64,000 nucleotides of DNA, taken from positions 1-64,000 of the forward strand of contig VXCM01000049.1 of assembly GCA_014773175.1 (NCBI GenBank). Direction: 5' to 3'. Source of the stretch: Lucifuga dentata (Eukaryota > Chordata > Actinopteri > Ophidiiformes > Bythitidae). The notes below the pieces were generated by a model. The model was not told the origin of the DNA and did no database searches. It saw only the letters and a program-made list of their open reading frames with translations. The position numbers and the translations under genes were made by a program. Within the stretch, counting starts at the first letter, position 1; the number at the start of each line of letters is the position of its first letter. Positions 19,539 through 46,713 of this stretch are shown one piece after another.

Positions 19539-22375
19539 CATCCACTTCTAAAGTTTAGTCTAGTTGACTGGTAAGACATTATTGTTATGGCTACAGAAAA
19601 TATGTTTTCTGACTGACTGGCAAAATGTATATCATGATCCCTCAAAAATAATTCAGTTTAACCACCATTATAAATCCTTACACAAGGTAATAAACTAAGG
19701 GAGCCATAGCAACAATATTCTATGGCAGGGGTACCCAAATATAAACCTTATAGGTCCAGAAATAAAATTTTCAGAAAGACTAAGGCCCGTTTGTTAAAAT
19801 CAGTCAAGCCAGGGTCAGATTGGGATTCTAATTTTTACTGAGAATTTAAGATACTGAGTAGGGCTGATAGTGGAGCAGTTGGACATTCAGTTTCGCTTTC
19901 TCCGTAGAAATTAGACTTGTTGCGTCACAGCGATGTCTTGCAGATAATACAAATAATAGCCTCCATATGAAAAGTATAATTTGCTCAGAGTCCAAAGACA
20001 GTTGTGGTTTGGTCCGGATCTGGACCAGAGTCCGGATTTTGAGGATTACCAATCTATGGCACAAGTTAAATCTCAGTGGTGAGACAGACCTTAACATGGA
20101 TTCAACCGACTAAAGTAAAGTATCAAGCTGGATGCATGTCAGATTTTGAGATGAATGGCTGGTGAATCAAAGCACTATGACAAGCAAGAAAAAGCCCTTG
20201 TCATCCGTCCATATGGCAAGTTTATAGATGTGGGTCATAGCAGCATTCAAACCGTGGGATTTTGGTCAAAATTGGGACACTGCCAGAGTTTTGTCACAGG
20301 CTGTCTTTGGTCACTGGAGCACTAAATCCACCATCATTGGACATGTCTCAAATGGTGATCTAGTACCACTGTTTAGAATCAACAGTAAAGACTTCCTGTT
20401 TAGGATCAACAGTCTCAACAGTCTCTCATAATTGTTGACATTTGTCTGCAACAGCCCAAAACTGCACAGTTTGTAGGAGCCTTAAAAACAAACTTTTAAA
20501 AGTAGAAGATGATTTGGATGCAGTATCTCTTGTTCCCTATTATAAGTGGCCATGGTATAAGAGTGATAATACACTCTGAGGTGTTCTGATGTAGAAAATA
20601 ATGGGCTCAATGGAGGAAACTCCTCTCTGTTACAGGACCACAAAGATACATCATGGTGTATTTTTGCTTACATAAAGGTAAATTATTTAATATTAGGAAT
20701 CCAGGTTTACCTATAGCCTAATGATGAAGCATGATTTATCAAATATATCCCCATGAACCAACAATTAACATAAGCATATCAACATCATCTTACATAACAA
20801 TGTATAATATGTGGATAACTCAGGCTTGTGTTAGTATATTTATGTCAAGGAGCTTTTTATGAAGTATTTTCCATAATGCAAAAATTTACTTAGTTTTGTA
20901 TCTACTAGTTTACAATTACTTCTTGATAGCCAACACAAACTAGTATCTTTTGTTGTGGTGCTTTGTTGGCAGCAGGCTGATGAAATTGTTTTATAAAGTA
21001 GAAGTCAGTGTGTTACTTTTTTACACAACGATTGCTCCAGTCTCCTGTTTTCCTGTCACTTTTCCTCCTTTTCTTCACTAGGCTCTCATCAGGGGTAACA
21101 GGCTTGGGTGTTCTGTAGATTCTGGTGGGATTATCCCAAAAACCACATTGGATTCTAGTGGATTTCATCCTACACAGTAATCCTGTATAGTGGAACTGGC
21201 CTAACCCACTCATTTATTGTTCTGTTTGTTGCTGTTTCTTGTTTATTCTGACATCTTAATAAGTAAAAGGCTTGAACTTTCAGTGTCTGAAAATGATGCT
21301 GAGTAACTCTTGTAATAAATGTATGTTTTACTTATGTGTTCCCCATGAGGGTCGACCTTCAAACAATGCAGATTTGTAATATTTGTTAATGGAATGACTG
21401 AAATAAATAGACATTTTTATGAATCAATTGCTTCATTATAATTTTGTCAGAGTAGAATCGTTTAAATGTCTAGATTATTCTGGTCCCTAAATATCAACAT
21501 ACATATAGGATTTATTTTGTATAAATTACTTCTTAATTGCAATGTAGAAGAAAAAAAATTCCCACTTCCAAATATGTCAACATCTCAGATGACTTTAAAG
21601 CCTGGCTTATTTTGTTTAAAAAAAACAACAACAACAAAAAAAAAAAACAAACTTGTCTCAGAGAACTAATATTTTCAGCCATAGTCCCTAAAAGCTTTTT
21701 GTTGATGTGCAGTAATTACAAAATTAAGTTTTTATGATTTTGTATAGTGTCTGTGAGTTGCAGTTTGCAAGAAAAATATACATTTCTTGGGTTATTTGTT
21801 ATTTCTGTCCAGCCACATTTTCTCATTTTCTTCATTATTTACACACCTTTAGTTATGAGTCAGTTAGTTTAGTTAGTACTTTTGTATTTTGCCAGATTTT
21901 GCAATAAATGCCAACTTGCAGCAACAGCATGAGACTCTAGGCTTCTTTTACACCTTGCATTAAAATTAATCTCTGTATTCTGATATGTTAGCTGGACAGT
22001 TGCATCTAATCTGAGGACTTGCTTATTTTATAATTATCTAGTTTCTGCCTGCATTGTTTTTTGGATCATAGTAGGTGAGTCATTACACTGTTAAATCTTA
22101 TGTTTCCTCCTCAAAATGTGGACATTTTTAAAACATCCAGTTTTTGTTTTTGTTTTTTTTTTGCATGGATTGTTGCTGTCTGCTGCATCTACACATATAT
22201 AGCAAGATACAACTCCTGATTCAAATTCACTTTTGTGTCCAAGCTGTATGGATTGTATTTACACCTGACTAGTTGTGACAGGTCTGATCACAAAACAAAT
22301 AGGATTGCATTCTTACTACTACTACTACAGCAACGAGTAACATGCGATTTTTTCTGGATAATGTATCTGAATAAA
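19539..22375 (+). other. pcbp4: pcbp4 3' UTR and candidate poly(A) signals
   Basis: AT-rich, non-coding sequence follows the pcbp4 stop. AATAAA hexamers occur at 19761 (inside a transposon copy), 21314, 21402, 21903 and 22370. The pair at 21314 and 21402 or the one at 21903 would give a 3' UTR of about 1.8-2.4 kb. I cannot tell which is used. Confidence 0.4.
19726..20051 (+). mobile_element. Probable hAT-type MITE in the pcbp4 3' region
   Basis: The left end is CAGGGGTACCCAAA. The right end is TTTTGAGGATTACCA, a diverged inverted match. The flanks are TTCTATGG (19718-19725) and ATCTATGG (20052-20059), a 7-of-8 duplication. An internal GGTCCGGATCTGGACC palindrome-like block is typical of such fish repeats. 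Confidence 0.5.
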
Positions 22376-23540
22376 GATCACACTTTTATCTGAGGAGTAA
22401 ATGGGGAAAACAGGTAGATATATAAACTGCAGAAAGATGTTATACTGTATGATCCTCTGAAGAGGCAATGTACTTCACAGTCTGCACATATGAAACATTA
22501 ATAAGCATTATATTGTGCTATGGAAAGCAATGGAGAACAGTACCTGCCTTCCATTAATAATTTGCAGTATACAGACTTATTGACATAGAAGCTTCACAAT
22601 GATGGATTCAGTATTGTTGAGGTCTGGTACAAAGGGCACAGAGTTCCAGCCAAAACAAACTGTCAGGTGTACTTTCCTGAAAACCTGGACTAACCTTGCA
22701 GTAAATATTTAACACATGCTGTGGCAAAAATCCTCACAGGTACTGCAAGAACAAGTTAACCTCCAGTTGTCTACTCAAACATCATCTGGACTAATGGGCA
22801 GGTGGAGTACAGCGCAATCTGTCCATATTAATCTGTATCCCTGCTGCCTTGTCCCTTTTTAACTCCATCCCACTATGAAACTAACTTCTTCTCATCTTCC
22901 ACTGTGTGAAAAAACGGGAGGTGGGCATGTCTAGTCTAGTCCATGTGGACCATTTCCACAGCAGGGCTTGAAATGGTGAAGTGGAGATAATCAATAGTTA
23001 ATGGGGTCAGAAATGTAATGACAGTGAAAGATGACATTTAAACTGGAGGGAAAGTGTAGCAGTGGCGGACAGTGCTGCCTGTGTGCTGATGTGAGCCCAG
23101 GGCAGTTATGAGTTCACAGCCAGACTTTAATGCTATATTAATGATTTCCTTTTATAACCTGACACAGGCAGGAGTGAGGGGTGCACTGCTGGAGTTTGCT
23201 TCGAAAAAGCAATTTAGAGGTAATCAAACAAATTAATAGTTTTTTTTAGGCGCATAATCATTTGAAAGTTTATGACAGTGGTTTATTTGTTGGCAGTCCT
23301 GTTGCTCAATCCCTGAAATGTATTACTTCAAAAATATTCTTCTAACGGACTTTTACTGTCTGTGGTACCTAATGGTATTTTCACATTGTCTTCTATATTA
23401 TTCTTATGCTGATTGATGGTACGTCTGCTATAATGCCACCATCATTTTCCTGAAAGGATTTATTGGTCTGTCAGTCGATTATACTTATAAATCTCCTGTG
23501 ATGTTATTATAATTTTCTTATGTCGACATTCCTATAATAT
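22376..23540. other. Intergenic DNA without recognised features
   Basis: AT-rich sequence between the pcbp4 3' region and the trinucleotide array. I see no convincing exon, RNA gene or transposon end. Confidence 0.5.
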
Positions 23541-23544
23541 TTCA

Positions 23545-23555
23545 CTACTACTGTA

Positions 23556-23587
<32 letters not shown>

Positions 23588-24184
23588 ATAAAGAAAAATA
23601 CAATACTATTATTGTTACTACTGTGACGACTACTACTACTAGTGCCACTGCTATGACAACAATACTACTTACTACTACTACTATTGCTGCTGCTGCTGCT
23701 ACTATTACTACTATGACAACAACTGCTGTTCCTGCTACTACTAATATGAAAAGAATACAATACTTTTATTGCTACTACTACTGCAACTAACTACTACTAT
23801 TGTGACATTCCTACCAGTATTACAACTATTACTATCGCTATTGCTACTACTACAATAGCAACTACTGCTGCCAGTACTGCTATTACAACTACTTCTGCTA
23901 ACATGAAAAAAGAAAACCACTACTACTGCTGCTGCTGTTACTAATACTACAATTACTGCTAGAACAACTAATGCTTTAGCTGTTGCTACTCTTCTACTTA
24001 GAAGAAAAAGGGGGAAAAATACAACTACTACTATTATGGTATTCCTATCATCATTACAATAACAACTACTATCACTACTACTACTACTAGAAATAACAAC
24101 TACTACTGCTTTTTCTGCTTTGACAACTACTTCTGCTAACATGAAAAAGAAAAGAAAAATGACTATTACTACTACTACTACTAT

Positions 24185-24231
<47 letters not shown>

Positions 24232-24825
24232 AAGAAAAATACAATACTATTATTGTTACTACTGTGACGACTACTACTACTAGTGCCACTGCTATGACAA
24301 CAATACTACTTACTACTACTACTATTGCTGCTGCTGCTGCTACTATTACTACTATGACAACAACTGCTGTTCCTGCTACTACTAATATGAAAAGAATACA
24401 ATACTTTTATTGCTACTACTACTGCAACTAACTACTACTATTGTGACATTCCTACCAGTATTACAACTATTACTATCGCTATTGCTACTACTACAATAGC
24501 AACTACTGCTGCCAGTACTGCTATTACAACTACTTCTGCTAACATGAAAAAAGAAAACCACTACTACTGCTGCTGCTGTTACTAATACTACAATTACTGC
24601 TAGAACAACTAATGCTTTAGCTGTTGCTACTCTTCTACTTAGAAGAAAAAGGGGGAAAAATACAACTACTACTATTATGGTATTCCTATCATCATTACAA
24701 TAACAACTACTATCACTACTACTACTACTAGAAATAACAACTACTACTGCTTTTTCTGCTTTGACAACTACTTCTGCTAACATGAAAAAGAAAAGAAAAA
24801 TGACTATTACTACTACTACTACTAT

Positions 24826-24872
<47 letters not shown>

Positions 24873-24873
24873 G

Positions 24874-24906
<33 letters not shown>

Positions 24907-24978
24907 AATAACAACTACTACTGCTTTTTCTACGACAACAATTTCTGCTAACATGAAAAAGAAAAGAAAAGAAAAATG

Positions 24979-25022
<44 letters not shown>

Positions 25023-25079
25023 AATAACAACTACTACTGCTTTTTCGGCTATTCTAACATGAAAAAGAAAAGAAAAATG

Positions 25080-25112
<33 letters not shown>

Positions 25113-25165
25113 GCTGCTGCTGCTACTGCTGCTGCTGCTGCTACTACTATACTACTACATGAAAA
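23545..25165. repeat. Large CTA/CTG trinucleotide array with a 641-bp tandem duplication
   Basis: A 1.6-kb tract of CTA-type trinucleotides mixed with CTG, ATT and ACA units and short recurring islands (for example GCTAACATGAAAAAGAAAAG). The segment beginning at 23590 recurs at 24231, an exact 641-bp period, with no difference seen over about 600 bp. Two further partial units follow near 24910 and 25028. The poly-Val, poly-Thr and poly-Ser frames here are by-products of the repeat, not genes. Confidence 0.95.
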
Positions 25166-25489
25166 AAGAAACACATTAAAACGAAGAGTATCTCTAATGT
25201 TATAGTGTCTCTGTGTTACCAGTGAGTTTATTCTGTCTTGGATCTTGAAGTACTTTCTCTTTTTATTTCATGATTATTTTGTTGAAAATTCTTAATTCTT
25301 TTTGTCATTGGCTTTATTTTCGTCTCAGTCAATAAAAAAAATAGCCAGTGACCAAATGGTGTCCTGAAAACGACTTCCCAATTTAAGATCATTAACTAAA
25401 CCGATTAATCACAATAAAGCTGGAACCTTATGAACCGCCCTGTGAAACGTCTGATTAGGCCAGTAATTGAGTGTTCCTGCCTGTTTAGG

Positions 25490-25856
25490 CTCCTCTCACT
25501 GCGCCATCTAGCGGTAACTGGGCTGAATGTGACGTCGGAGCGCTCCTGCTTCCTTTTTTCCCCCCTCACTGTGGGGAAATAAAGTGGCAGTGTGGAGCAG
25601 GGACATCGGCACTCTCCCACGGACACGCCGCTTTCACTCACTGTAGCGATGAAAGTTGATTGAGACACGCCGATGAGCTGCGAGCATCCTCCGGGGGGAA
25701 ATTGTGCATTTGACGGGCTTAAGGAGCGTCAGTTTCCATCTCCTCTCCACAGATCATTTGTTGCTGCCTTTGCTCCGCGGTCCACAGTCCACAGTCCAAA
25801 GAGCTCTGTTGCAACCCAGCGCACTGACGGACACGGACACACTCCCGGGATCACAG
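25490..25856 (+). promoter_or_regulatory. vwc2: Probable vwc2 promoter and non-coding first exon
   Basis: This is the most CpG-rich stretch between pcbp4 and vwc2. A CRE-like TGACGTCG lies at 25530-25537. The region ends in a good donor (ATCACAG then GTGAAT, donor GT at 25857). The next acceptor that fits vwc2 is at 33985. Two upstream ATGs are present: 25648 (a 4-codon ORF) and 25673 (open to the donor). Transcription start and exon use are inferred from composition, position and the donor. Confidence 0.5.
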
Positions 25857-26586
25857 GTGAATTTATTACTGTTACTGTGGAAGCGATGCAGCCTCAGCCT
25901 GAATTGCTTCTCTCTCAGGTATCACATCAACTTAGTTTACTGGGAATGAAGTGTTATATGCTGGAACCGGTGTTTTTGAGTGGGATTTTATTAGGTTTTC
26001 ACTCAGTCAGGGTTATAATAAAGCCACCATACCTGCCATGTCTAATGCATCACATTTAGCCTGCACAATTAAATGGGCTTTATGAGGGAAAAAATGAATG
26101 CAGCATGTTGATCCCTGCAGAAAGGGCTTTTGTGTCTGTGGAGGCTAGTCAGGTATCAGTAAAGGTGAGCTGTCTTGGCATTTTGACGCGAATAGGTCTT
26201 TCAGGCTGAGGCTGTGAAAAGCATCTGGGCTTTGTGCCCGCACAAAGACAGTTCGCTTCAGGATGCAGCATCCACTCAATATAGCCTCTGATACAAGAGC
26301 AGAGATCCTAAACTCAAAACAATTTACTCATTCTTTTTGACTGACATTTATCACAAATTCATAGTGTGCAACAAAGTAAGTGGTGGTAGGATCTGGTAAG
26401 GGAGACAAGCCATAATCCATATAATCCATGGGTTTCTGATATGAATATTTATGATTTGAGATTTCTGTTTGGGGGGGGTTGATTGGAAGATTGAATGGAG
26501 ATCACAGTTTGTTTGCCTGTGAGTGTCTGGTTAACAGAAGAGTTTGACATCAGCTTGAGTCTAAACAGCTGCTTGTCACCACCACC

Positions 26587-26587
<1 letters not shown>

Positions 26588-26617
<30 letters not shown>
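26588..26617. repeat. (CAT)n microsatellite
   Basis: About nine to ten TCA/CAT units. Confidence 0.9.
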
Positions 26618-29600
26618 ATCTGTTTTCTTACATTTTTCTTGTTGCTTTTGGTCAGGAATAATCTTAATCATCATTACCACTACATTCACAACGTGCTGAG
26701 TAATATCAAAAACCAAGTTGACCCACACCACAGACCTTAATATACCATTTTTTGCTCTTGACTTTTGCTGGTATATGTTTCTATGAGCAAATTCTTACCT
26801 TTTCTACAAAATTGTAAGATTATCTGACAGAGATGCAGGGACTGTTGGTTTTTCATATGTTTGTTTGAGAAAACTTTATTTTGATTCAGGTCAGTAAAAT
26901 GTACAGTGAAGGGATAAAATGCAATTAGACAGCCCTGAAGCAATCTTTATTCCCTGGCAGATGGCTTCATGGATTGTGCCTTATTGTCCTTTATTGCTGT
27001 AATTGGATTTCATCACTTCACACTGTTGGTCTGTATGAAAATGAGATATTTTTCAAGTATGGCATCATTAATTCAATACTTTCTCTCGCCCTATCAGATC
27101 CAAGCCCACTAATCACTGTCTGAACACATCTCATCTGTCGTGATCTGTTTTATTATAAATTGAAATAGAGCTCAAAGTAAATTGTTGCATTTCCCCATGC
27201 ATGTGCCGTTGGTATTTTGGGATGTTGGAGATATCTTTAATATGCAATAAAGAAACGGCACACAGTGGTAAAGGCATATTGTCAGTCTGACTTAATTCTG
27301 CCCCCAAGGAGATGACTGGCTTTCCTCTCAATGACATCCAATGACTTTACACAACAACATAGTTGGAGTTTTATGCTTTAATATGATGTTTGTGCCGACT
27401 GTTTTGGATGATAAACATGTACGAGGAATGCGTGCTGTGCAAATCCGACATGAAAACAGGAAGGATGCTTTGTGACTTTCTCTTTTTCTGTCACAGTATG
27501 TTACCACAATGCTATCCAATCAGATTAGAATCTTCTTCCACATTTCCCATTTCCACATCATGCAGAAAATTAGATCAAATAGGAATTAGAAATAAACAGG
27601 CAAAACTATCTTAACCCATGTGCGGGGAAATTCCTGAAAAGGAGGGTTCTGCTTCAGTACATTTGTTCCTATTTTTAGCAGTATTGTATGAGTGAAATAG
27701 CTATCAACCCACCCTGGAAGACACATTTTGAGTGACAGAAGAAAGTGAGAGGCAGGTTAACCTTAACCGCCGAACACGGTTTTACTGAAACTTTGCCAAT
27801 CCAATCTCTATGAATAATAGCACCTTATTAGTCAGGGAAAAGCTTAAATTTCACTGTGAGCTCGAGTTGTTGTTTTATTCGTTATGGTCCTTATTCGCTG
27901 AGCAGAGTAATGAAAACAACAATAATTTATGAGTCATAAATCAATGTAGCGGTAAGCATCACTGAACCTTGAGCAGGCAGGTTGAATCACTGCTTGATTA
28001 ATCTTCCTTGCTACACCTCAGTGGTCAAAGAGGCTACATTCAATATTCGGAGGTAAACAGAAGTTTGGCCTTTGTCAGAGAAAGTTCCATGTTCATTGAT
28101 GATAATGACTGAATGTAGTCTTCCTGCCAGACACTGAGTATAATATTGAGTTCATTCTTTCTAGTGCAGGAAGCTGCTGTCACATTTAAATGTCAGTGGA
28201 AACATTGTCAGTCCTCAGCAGCAACACTGCAGGGGCTGGCAGTGCTACAATATACAGCATTTCTGGTACGAGGGCATAACATAATTCTACTTTATTATTG
28301 TGAAATTACCCTATGCAGGAGATAATTATAATTTGCCACCACTGCATGACTGTTATTCCTTCTATACACTGTCTGATATTCACTGTTTGGTGTATGCAGT
28401 AAATTTAAATGTGGAGTTTTCTGAAGCCAAAGCAGGTCTCAGCTCAGATCCACAGCTGAGGAGGAGAACAGTTCATCTTTGCTGACAGTAGCTGGCACCA
28501 ATGCTGAAATTCATGAACCAAAACTGTTGAAGCCATATTCCAGTTCAGTGTCTTTATTCTGACCTCTTACCTGCTAAAACTAAATGTAGCTTTTAATTAC
28601 TGAGCATTTTCTTTCATCTTGTCAGGGTGTTAATGCTCCTGAAACAGCGTTTACACCATCAAAGGTTTCTAAGGCTACATTTACACTAAAGTACACTTGA
28701 TTCCCAATTCAGATTTTTTTTTTGACAGCCTCTTGGATGCAATGACGCAAATGAGACAGAAATAATTGGACAAGCTATTGCTTTCCAAAGCATCTTTAAT
28801 TTAGTCTGACTTAATTATATTCAAAGGTGGAGAAAACGGATTAGAGCACTTGTTGCAGCTTGGATGTGAGCGATAGTGACTACAGCTATGCCATTCATAT
28901 GTAAAAAAAAAAAAAACACAACAGAAAAATGTTGCATTTTATGACACGCAAGTTGGAATGGCAAGAAAATTCTGTGTGTTTAGATAACAATCACGCTGGC
29001 AGATATCCGATATATATCAGTTTTATTTTGAATACGAATGTCGTACAAAACAGCTCTGAGAATATTTGATTCCATATGCTTTAAAAAAAAATGTTTGCAT
29101 ATTTGTAACACATATCTGATATGTGCCACATGTGAATTAGGTCCCTAGCACTTAAAGTTGTGAGTATAGGTGGAGGTGTAAAATTTCCTCTGAAACTCAA
29201 TTATGTTCAGGTTACAGCTTTTGAAAGTGGGGTGGAGATTAATTATAGTCAGCAATAACAACATTGGCCCTATCTATATGCAGAGCCACACATCAGTTAT
29301 TCCAACATTAGTTTAAATATTCGTTATTTTCTTCAGTGATAGAGGATCTTGGGTCTAATGATGTAATATTGCATTTCATTCAGTTTCATCTGCTCTTTCG
29401 AGCTCAGCTGCTGCTGCTGTTTCACTTGTCAGTTCTGAGCTTTGAACTGACAAGTTTCACCTCCTGCTCTATTTGCTCACCAGAGCTGTCTGACTCAGAG
29501 GTGAAAGAATTACAAAATGAAAGTGAGTTCTACTACTTGATCATTAAACTTTAATGATATGGGCAGAGATGTTTTAGGGATGCTATTTAAGCTTTTTACT

Positions 29601-32600
29601 CCAGGGGTGTGTAGTTCATTTTCCAGTTTATGCATACAGTAGATCAGCGCTCACAGATTCTGCTTGCACGGTTTTTAATCAACAATCGATATGGGCTCAG
29701 AAAAAGCAATATTATTAAGCCAAGGGGAAATTTTGGATTTGTTATGAACATGAATATGCAGTAGACTCAGATAAATGCTGAAAATGTACAACAGTCATCA
29801 TAAAAAGCATGGACTACTGGGCAGATATGAAACATACATTTTATCAGCATAAAAACAATGATGGATGGATCAATGGAATGGGATGTTTTTGCCAACAGGC
29901 GAGTTCCAGCATAAATCAGCAACAAGAATAATAATTTAATCAATACTCACCATAGATTAAATTCAATAAATGTTGTTGTATATCATCAACAGAGATGAAA
30001 GAAATCATTAGAGTGAAACAGCATAAAAAAGTTATGCAATATAACCCATTAATATGAGCAGAATATGATAGAATATGCTCTATATATGCAGTAAGAAATT
30101 TAAACATAAGCAACATTAAAGTCAAAAACAATATATTTTAAGACCATAAGAATAAGTTATCCTAACGCCATTTTTTAAATTCAGACCTCCTGGACTTTTA
30201 CTTTGCAAAACACATGAACTAAATCCTTTCCTCTGCATCAGAATTGTTTTCCTCTTGCCTACAGGCAAGAAATTCAAAACTGAATAGATCTCTCCTGCAA
30301 AATGAAATATTTTGTTTACCTTTTAAATTCACATGGTTTGTACTATGTGGATACAATAAAGAGAGAGGTTAAAACACCACACCGATCTTTCAAAATAGCA
30401 GAAAAAAATAAAAAATAAAAAATGGCAGACTAGATGGGATATCTCTGGCAGCTAAGCATTTTAATTACCTGGCCATGATGCTTTTTAAAGTTTCAAGGTG
30501 TGGATGTTATTCATCCTCTGAGCGGAGAAACAGAGACAAAAATCTCCTGTAAAGGGTAACATGTTGGATTTAAATGTTCCAAACTGAAAATCCTAAAGGT
30601 CTGAAGGTTGAAGGTTTGTTCTCTTTAAATCCATACCAGACAACACAAATGATCATGTCAGTCATCAAAGCTGATCTGAAAACAGATAAACCATGTGACC
30701 ACTCAGCTCTGTTCATTTACAAGGCGAGTATGTGTCAAGATAAAAAATACACTGTACCGCCAGTTCTTTCAGTATTATAAATGAATGCAGTTTTCCAGAG
30801 ATAATTATTTGGAGCTGACACGTGTTAATAGGAGAGTTGCTTTTCTACTTACAGAGCTGGTTTGGCTCAGCAAAGTGTGCTCAAAACAATCAGAAGTGTG
30901 AAATTGTCTCAGGAGTGTGAGCTTATATAAACTTTGGTGTTGATTGATACCAGTAGCTAATATAAGTCACTATCACTCAGTTAGTTGATGTTTCAGAACA
31001 GAGTGGCTTTTGCGTTTTATCACACATTACGTACCTGTTATTCTCCAAGATAATTAGCCCTGATCAGTTTTTGGTGTAAGAGTCCATAACACAAGCTTCT
31101 TCCTATGTCATGAAGATGAATAATGATGTGTGGACATGTGACACACACACATCTTGATGTGTATATGAAACAAATGTGTTTTCGTCTGCACATCCAGATA
31201 CATTTTCTGCTGAGTATTTAAGATAGAGCAGTGAAACAAATTCTCTGCAGGACTGTGGGGTAAAGATGAATCCATGACCTTTCACCATATGGCTGCTATG
31301 CAACATTATATGTTTAACCTATAGGAGAGTTGGCCTTTACATTAAATCTGACAGTTAATTCAGTAGCAGAAATTACTGGAAGAAAATAAAATCTGCAGCA
31401 GTTATCTTAAAATAATATCATATTCAAATCATATCTGTATTTGTAGCTGTACGGAATGGAGTACAGAAGTGGGTCAAAAAACTTAAGTGGGAGTGGATTG
31501 GTTTCTGTCCTATACTGTTTACTGTTTTGGGGATATTTTATTAGATTTATGAGATTTTTTTTAGATTAAAGAAACTACTAATCAAATGGTATGTTTGCAT
31601 GCACACTATAGTTTAATTTTTTTTCTGTAATGCAATTAAGGCAAAAATGTGTGTATGCATAGATGTACATAGATGGAATTAATAGGAATCTGCATTTCTG
31701 TTCAGAATATATTACTCTTTGCATAAATTGGTGTATGAGGAGTCTGCCAGGTGAGAAAACAAAGATGACTTACTCCAATTATAACATTTCCATGCTTGAA
31801 TAAATGGATTAACAATCACATCATTATGCTGATTTCAATCTAATTGTTGTGCTTACCTTATGTTTGAAAAAATTTATTTATTGCCTTAATTTTTGTAGTA
31901 TAATAAAAGCTTTAACATACATCTAAACATTCAGATTGTGAGGAGATTATGAGATTAAAAACTTTAGTCCAGCGTTTTGCAGTGACTAAAATTATTGAAA
32001 GGGTTTGTGAATTGAAAACAATGGAAACAAAAAATGACTACTGCTGCTGCTTTTGCATGTTTTTGTGCGTTATCAGATCATATCCAAATTATGTATTCTT
32101 ATTCATTTACATCCATATTATATCTAACTTATGTTTTTAATTTCCCCTCTTTGGCCTGTATATTTGGTTAAGTTAAAATAGGTAAAATTACAAGTTTGTT
32201 GTAATTTGTACTCAGCCATATTACATTTCAAGGAAGTGTTTTGTGATTAAAAGCTGCCACAGTGGATATTGTGATCCTTTAACTGATCGATATAATTTAC
32301 AAGGATGTTATTTGTGTAAAAAAAACAAAAAAACAAAAGGCAATATTGTTTTGGTATATGGTTTTAATAAAACAAATTAATGTAAAATCCAGAAAACCTA
32401 CAACCTAAACCTGTAAAAATGTTGTTTATGTGGGTTTGTTTGGGTACATTTTAAGGTTAATATTGAGGTGTTGTGCCATGTAGCTTGTAGCCAGCTGACA
32501 ACTAGCCTGAGGGCCACACGGAACTCCTCAGTCCTGAAGGAGAGAACTGCAGCAGCAGCATTAACAGTGTGACAGTTACTAACAGCTGTTAAGGTGGAGA

Positions 32601-32653
32601 GGTGAAGCTGAGAAAAGCCAAATGAGGTTCTTTTACTAATGAGGCTTTGGCTC

Positions 32654-32684
32654 ATCTCTCTCTCTCTCTCTGTCTCTCTCTCTG

Positions 32685-32730
<46 letters not shown>
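32654..32730. repeat. (CT)n microsatellite
   Basis: A nearly continuous CT run of about 77 bp with two G interruptions. The open frames rich in Ser/Leu and Arg/Glu across it come from the repeat. Confidence 0.95.
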
Positions 32731-32733
<3 letters not shown>

Positions 32734-33971
32734 TGTGCAGCATTATCGGTATGCGTCTCATTCTGCTTCCTCTCAGTTCCACAGCAGCTCCAAGGATTCT
32801 GCCTCAAACACAGCAATTCAGCTAAAACACCACTCAAACACCACTGGTATATGCCAGCAGACAATTTCAGCTCTTTTCCCTCAGAATGGATCAGAATTCA
32901 TGAATTCCAAAATGCACGAATAAAAACGTATGGTGAGACTTTTGCTTCGTAGTCAGACAGAATTAATGAAGTTGTTCTTATTTTCTGGTTATTTCCTGTT
33001 TAGGACTCCTCTACAGTTTGTTGTAAATCAGCCGTGTTCATTGAGGTTGACAAATTAATCAATATCATGAACTATTCTTACGCAATTCAGACAAGACTCC
33101 ACAGTTAATTGTTAAGGTGGTCAATATGGAGTAATTTCACCCTCTTTCTATAAATGTCATCATCACACAGCTCATTAAATGGAGCTCAGCAAAGGCACCA
33201 AACATTTAGTGTGAAGGAAATGAATGGAAGTAGGCCAAACGCACAGCAAAGCATCACAGCAGACATTTGAATGTCAAGATGCTGCTGTAAGTCAAGTTAT
33301 AAGCAAAAGACACAAACAAAAACATTGACTTTAGCTTTTCAGAAATGTGCAATCTAATCCTGGGATGTTACTTGACTGGAAACAAAGTTTTGTGCTGTTA
33401 CACTTTAAAAACATAACTATGAGACGATCATTGGACTTATTTTAGATAAGTTTCTGATGCACCTACAGCTCTTTGTAAAGCTGGGCGGATCTGTCTTTAT
33501 ACCAAATTGATATGGCTGTTTCCTTCCTCTATAAATTCATCTTTCCAGTGTGGAATTATGTTCTATTTTCAAATCAATTTCTCACTGTGATTCATTAAAA
33601 AAAAAAAAAAAAAAAAAAGCAGGCATTGATCTTGATTCTTTGTTCTGTGAGAGGAAGAAGAGTTTAGGAGTTTTAGATTCAGGTTCTTCTGTGGCCATTT
33701 TCTTCTCGGTCTGTCGCTGCTGGAACCGATTGATGCAGGGAAGTGTTACAGTATGAAGCTGTATTGATTTCCTGACATGGCCCTATGAATACTCCCTATC
33801 CAGACAATCCAATTCACTGATCCCACAGCCTGGCATCATACTCTGCGGGGTGTTTGTTTGACATGACAGAGAGGTACTCTCATGTCAACCAAGTTTCTTG
33901 CCATGTTCTAGAGGCTAAGTGAGACAGTCTGGGATAAAGGACAGAGTACGGAGCACATAACCCCAGTTTAA

Positions 33972-46713
<12,742 letters not shown>

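Noticed and set aside
23741..24954. Long frames of poly-Val, poly-Thr and Ser/Cys-rich residues
   Set aside because: They are translations of the CTA/CTG array, open on both strands and repeated with the 641-bp period. No splice sites or start context support a gene.
25673..26059. 128-codon frame from ATG 25673
   Set aside because: It reads through a strong donor at 25857 and has no protein resemblance. It is better explained as an upstream ORF in the vwc2 leader.
32639..32952. Ser/Leu-rich and Arg/Glu-rich frames
   Set aside because: They are produced by the CT microsatellite.
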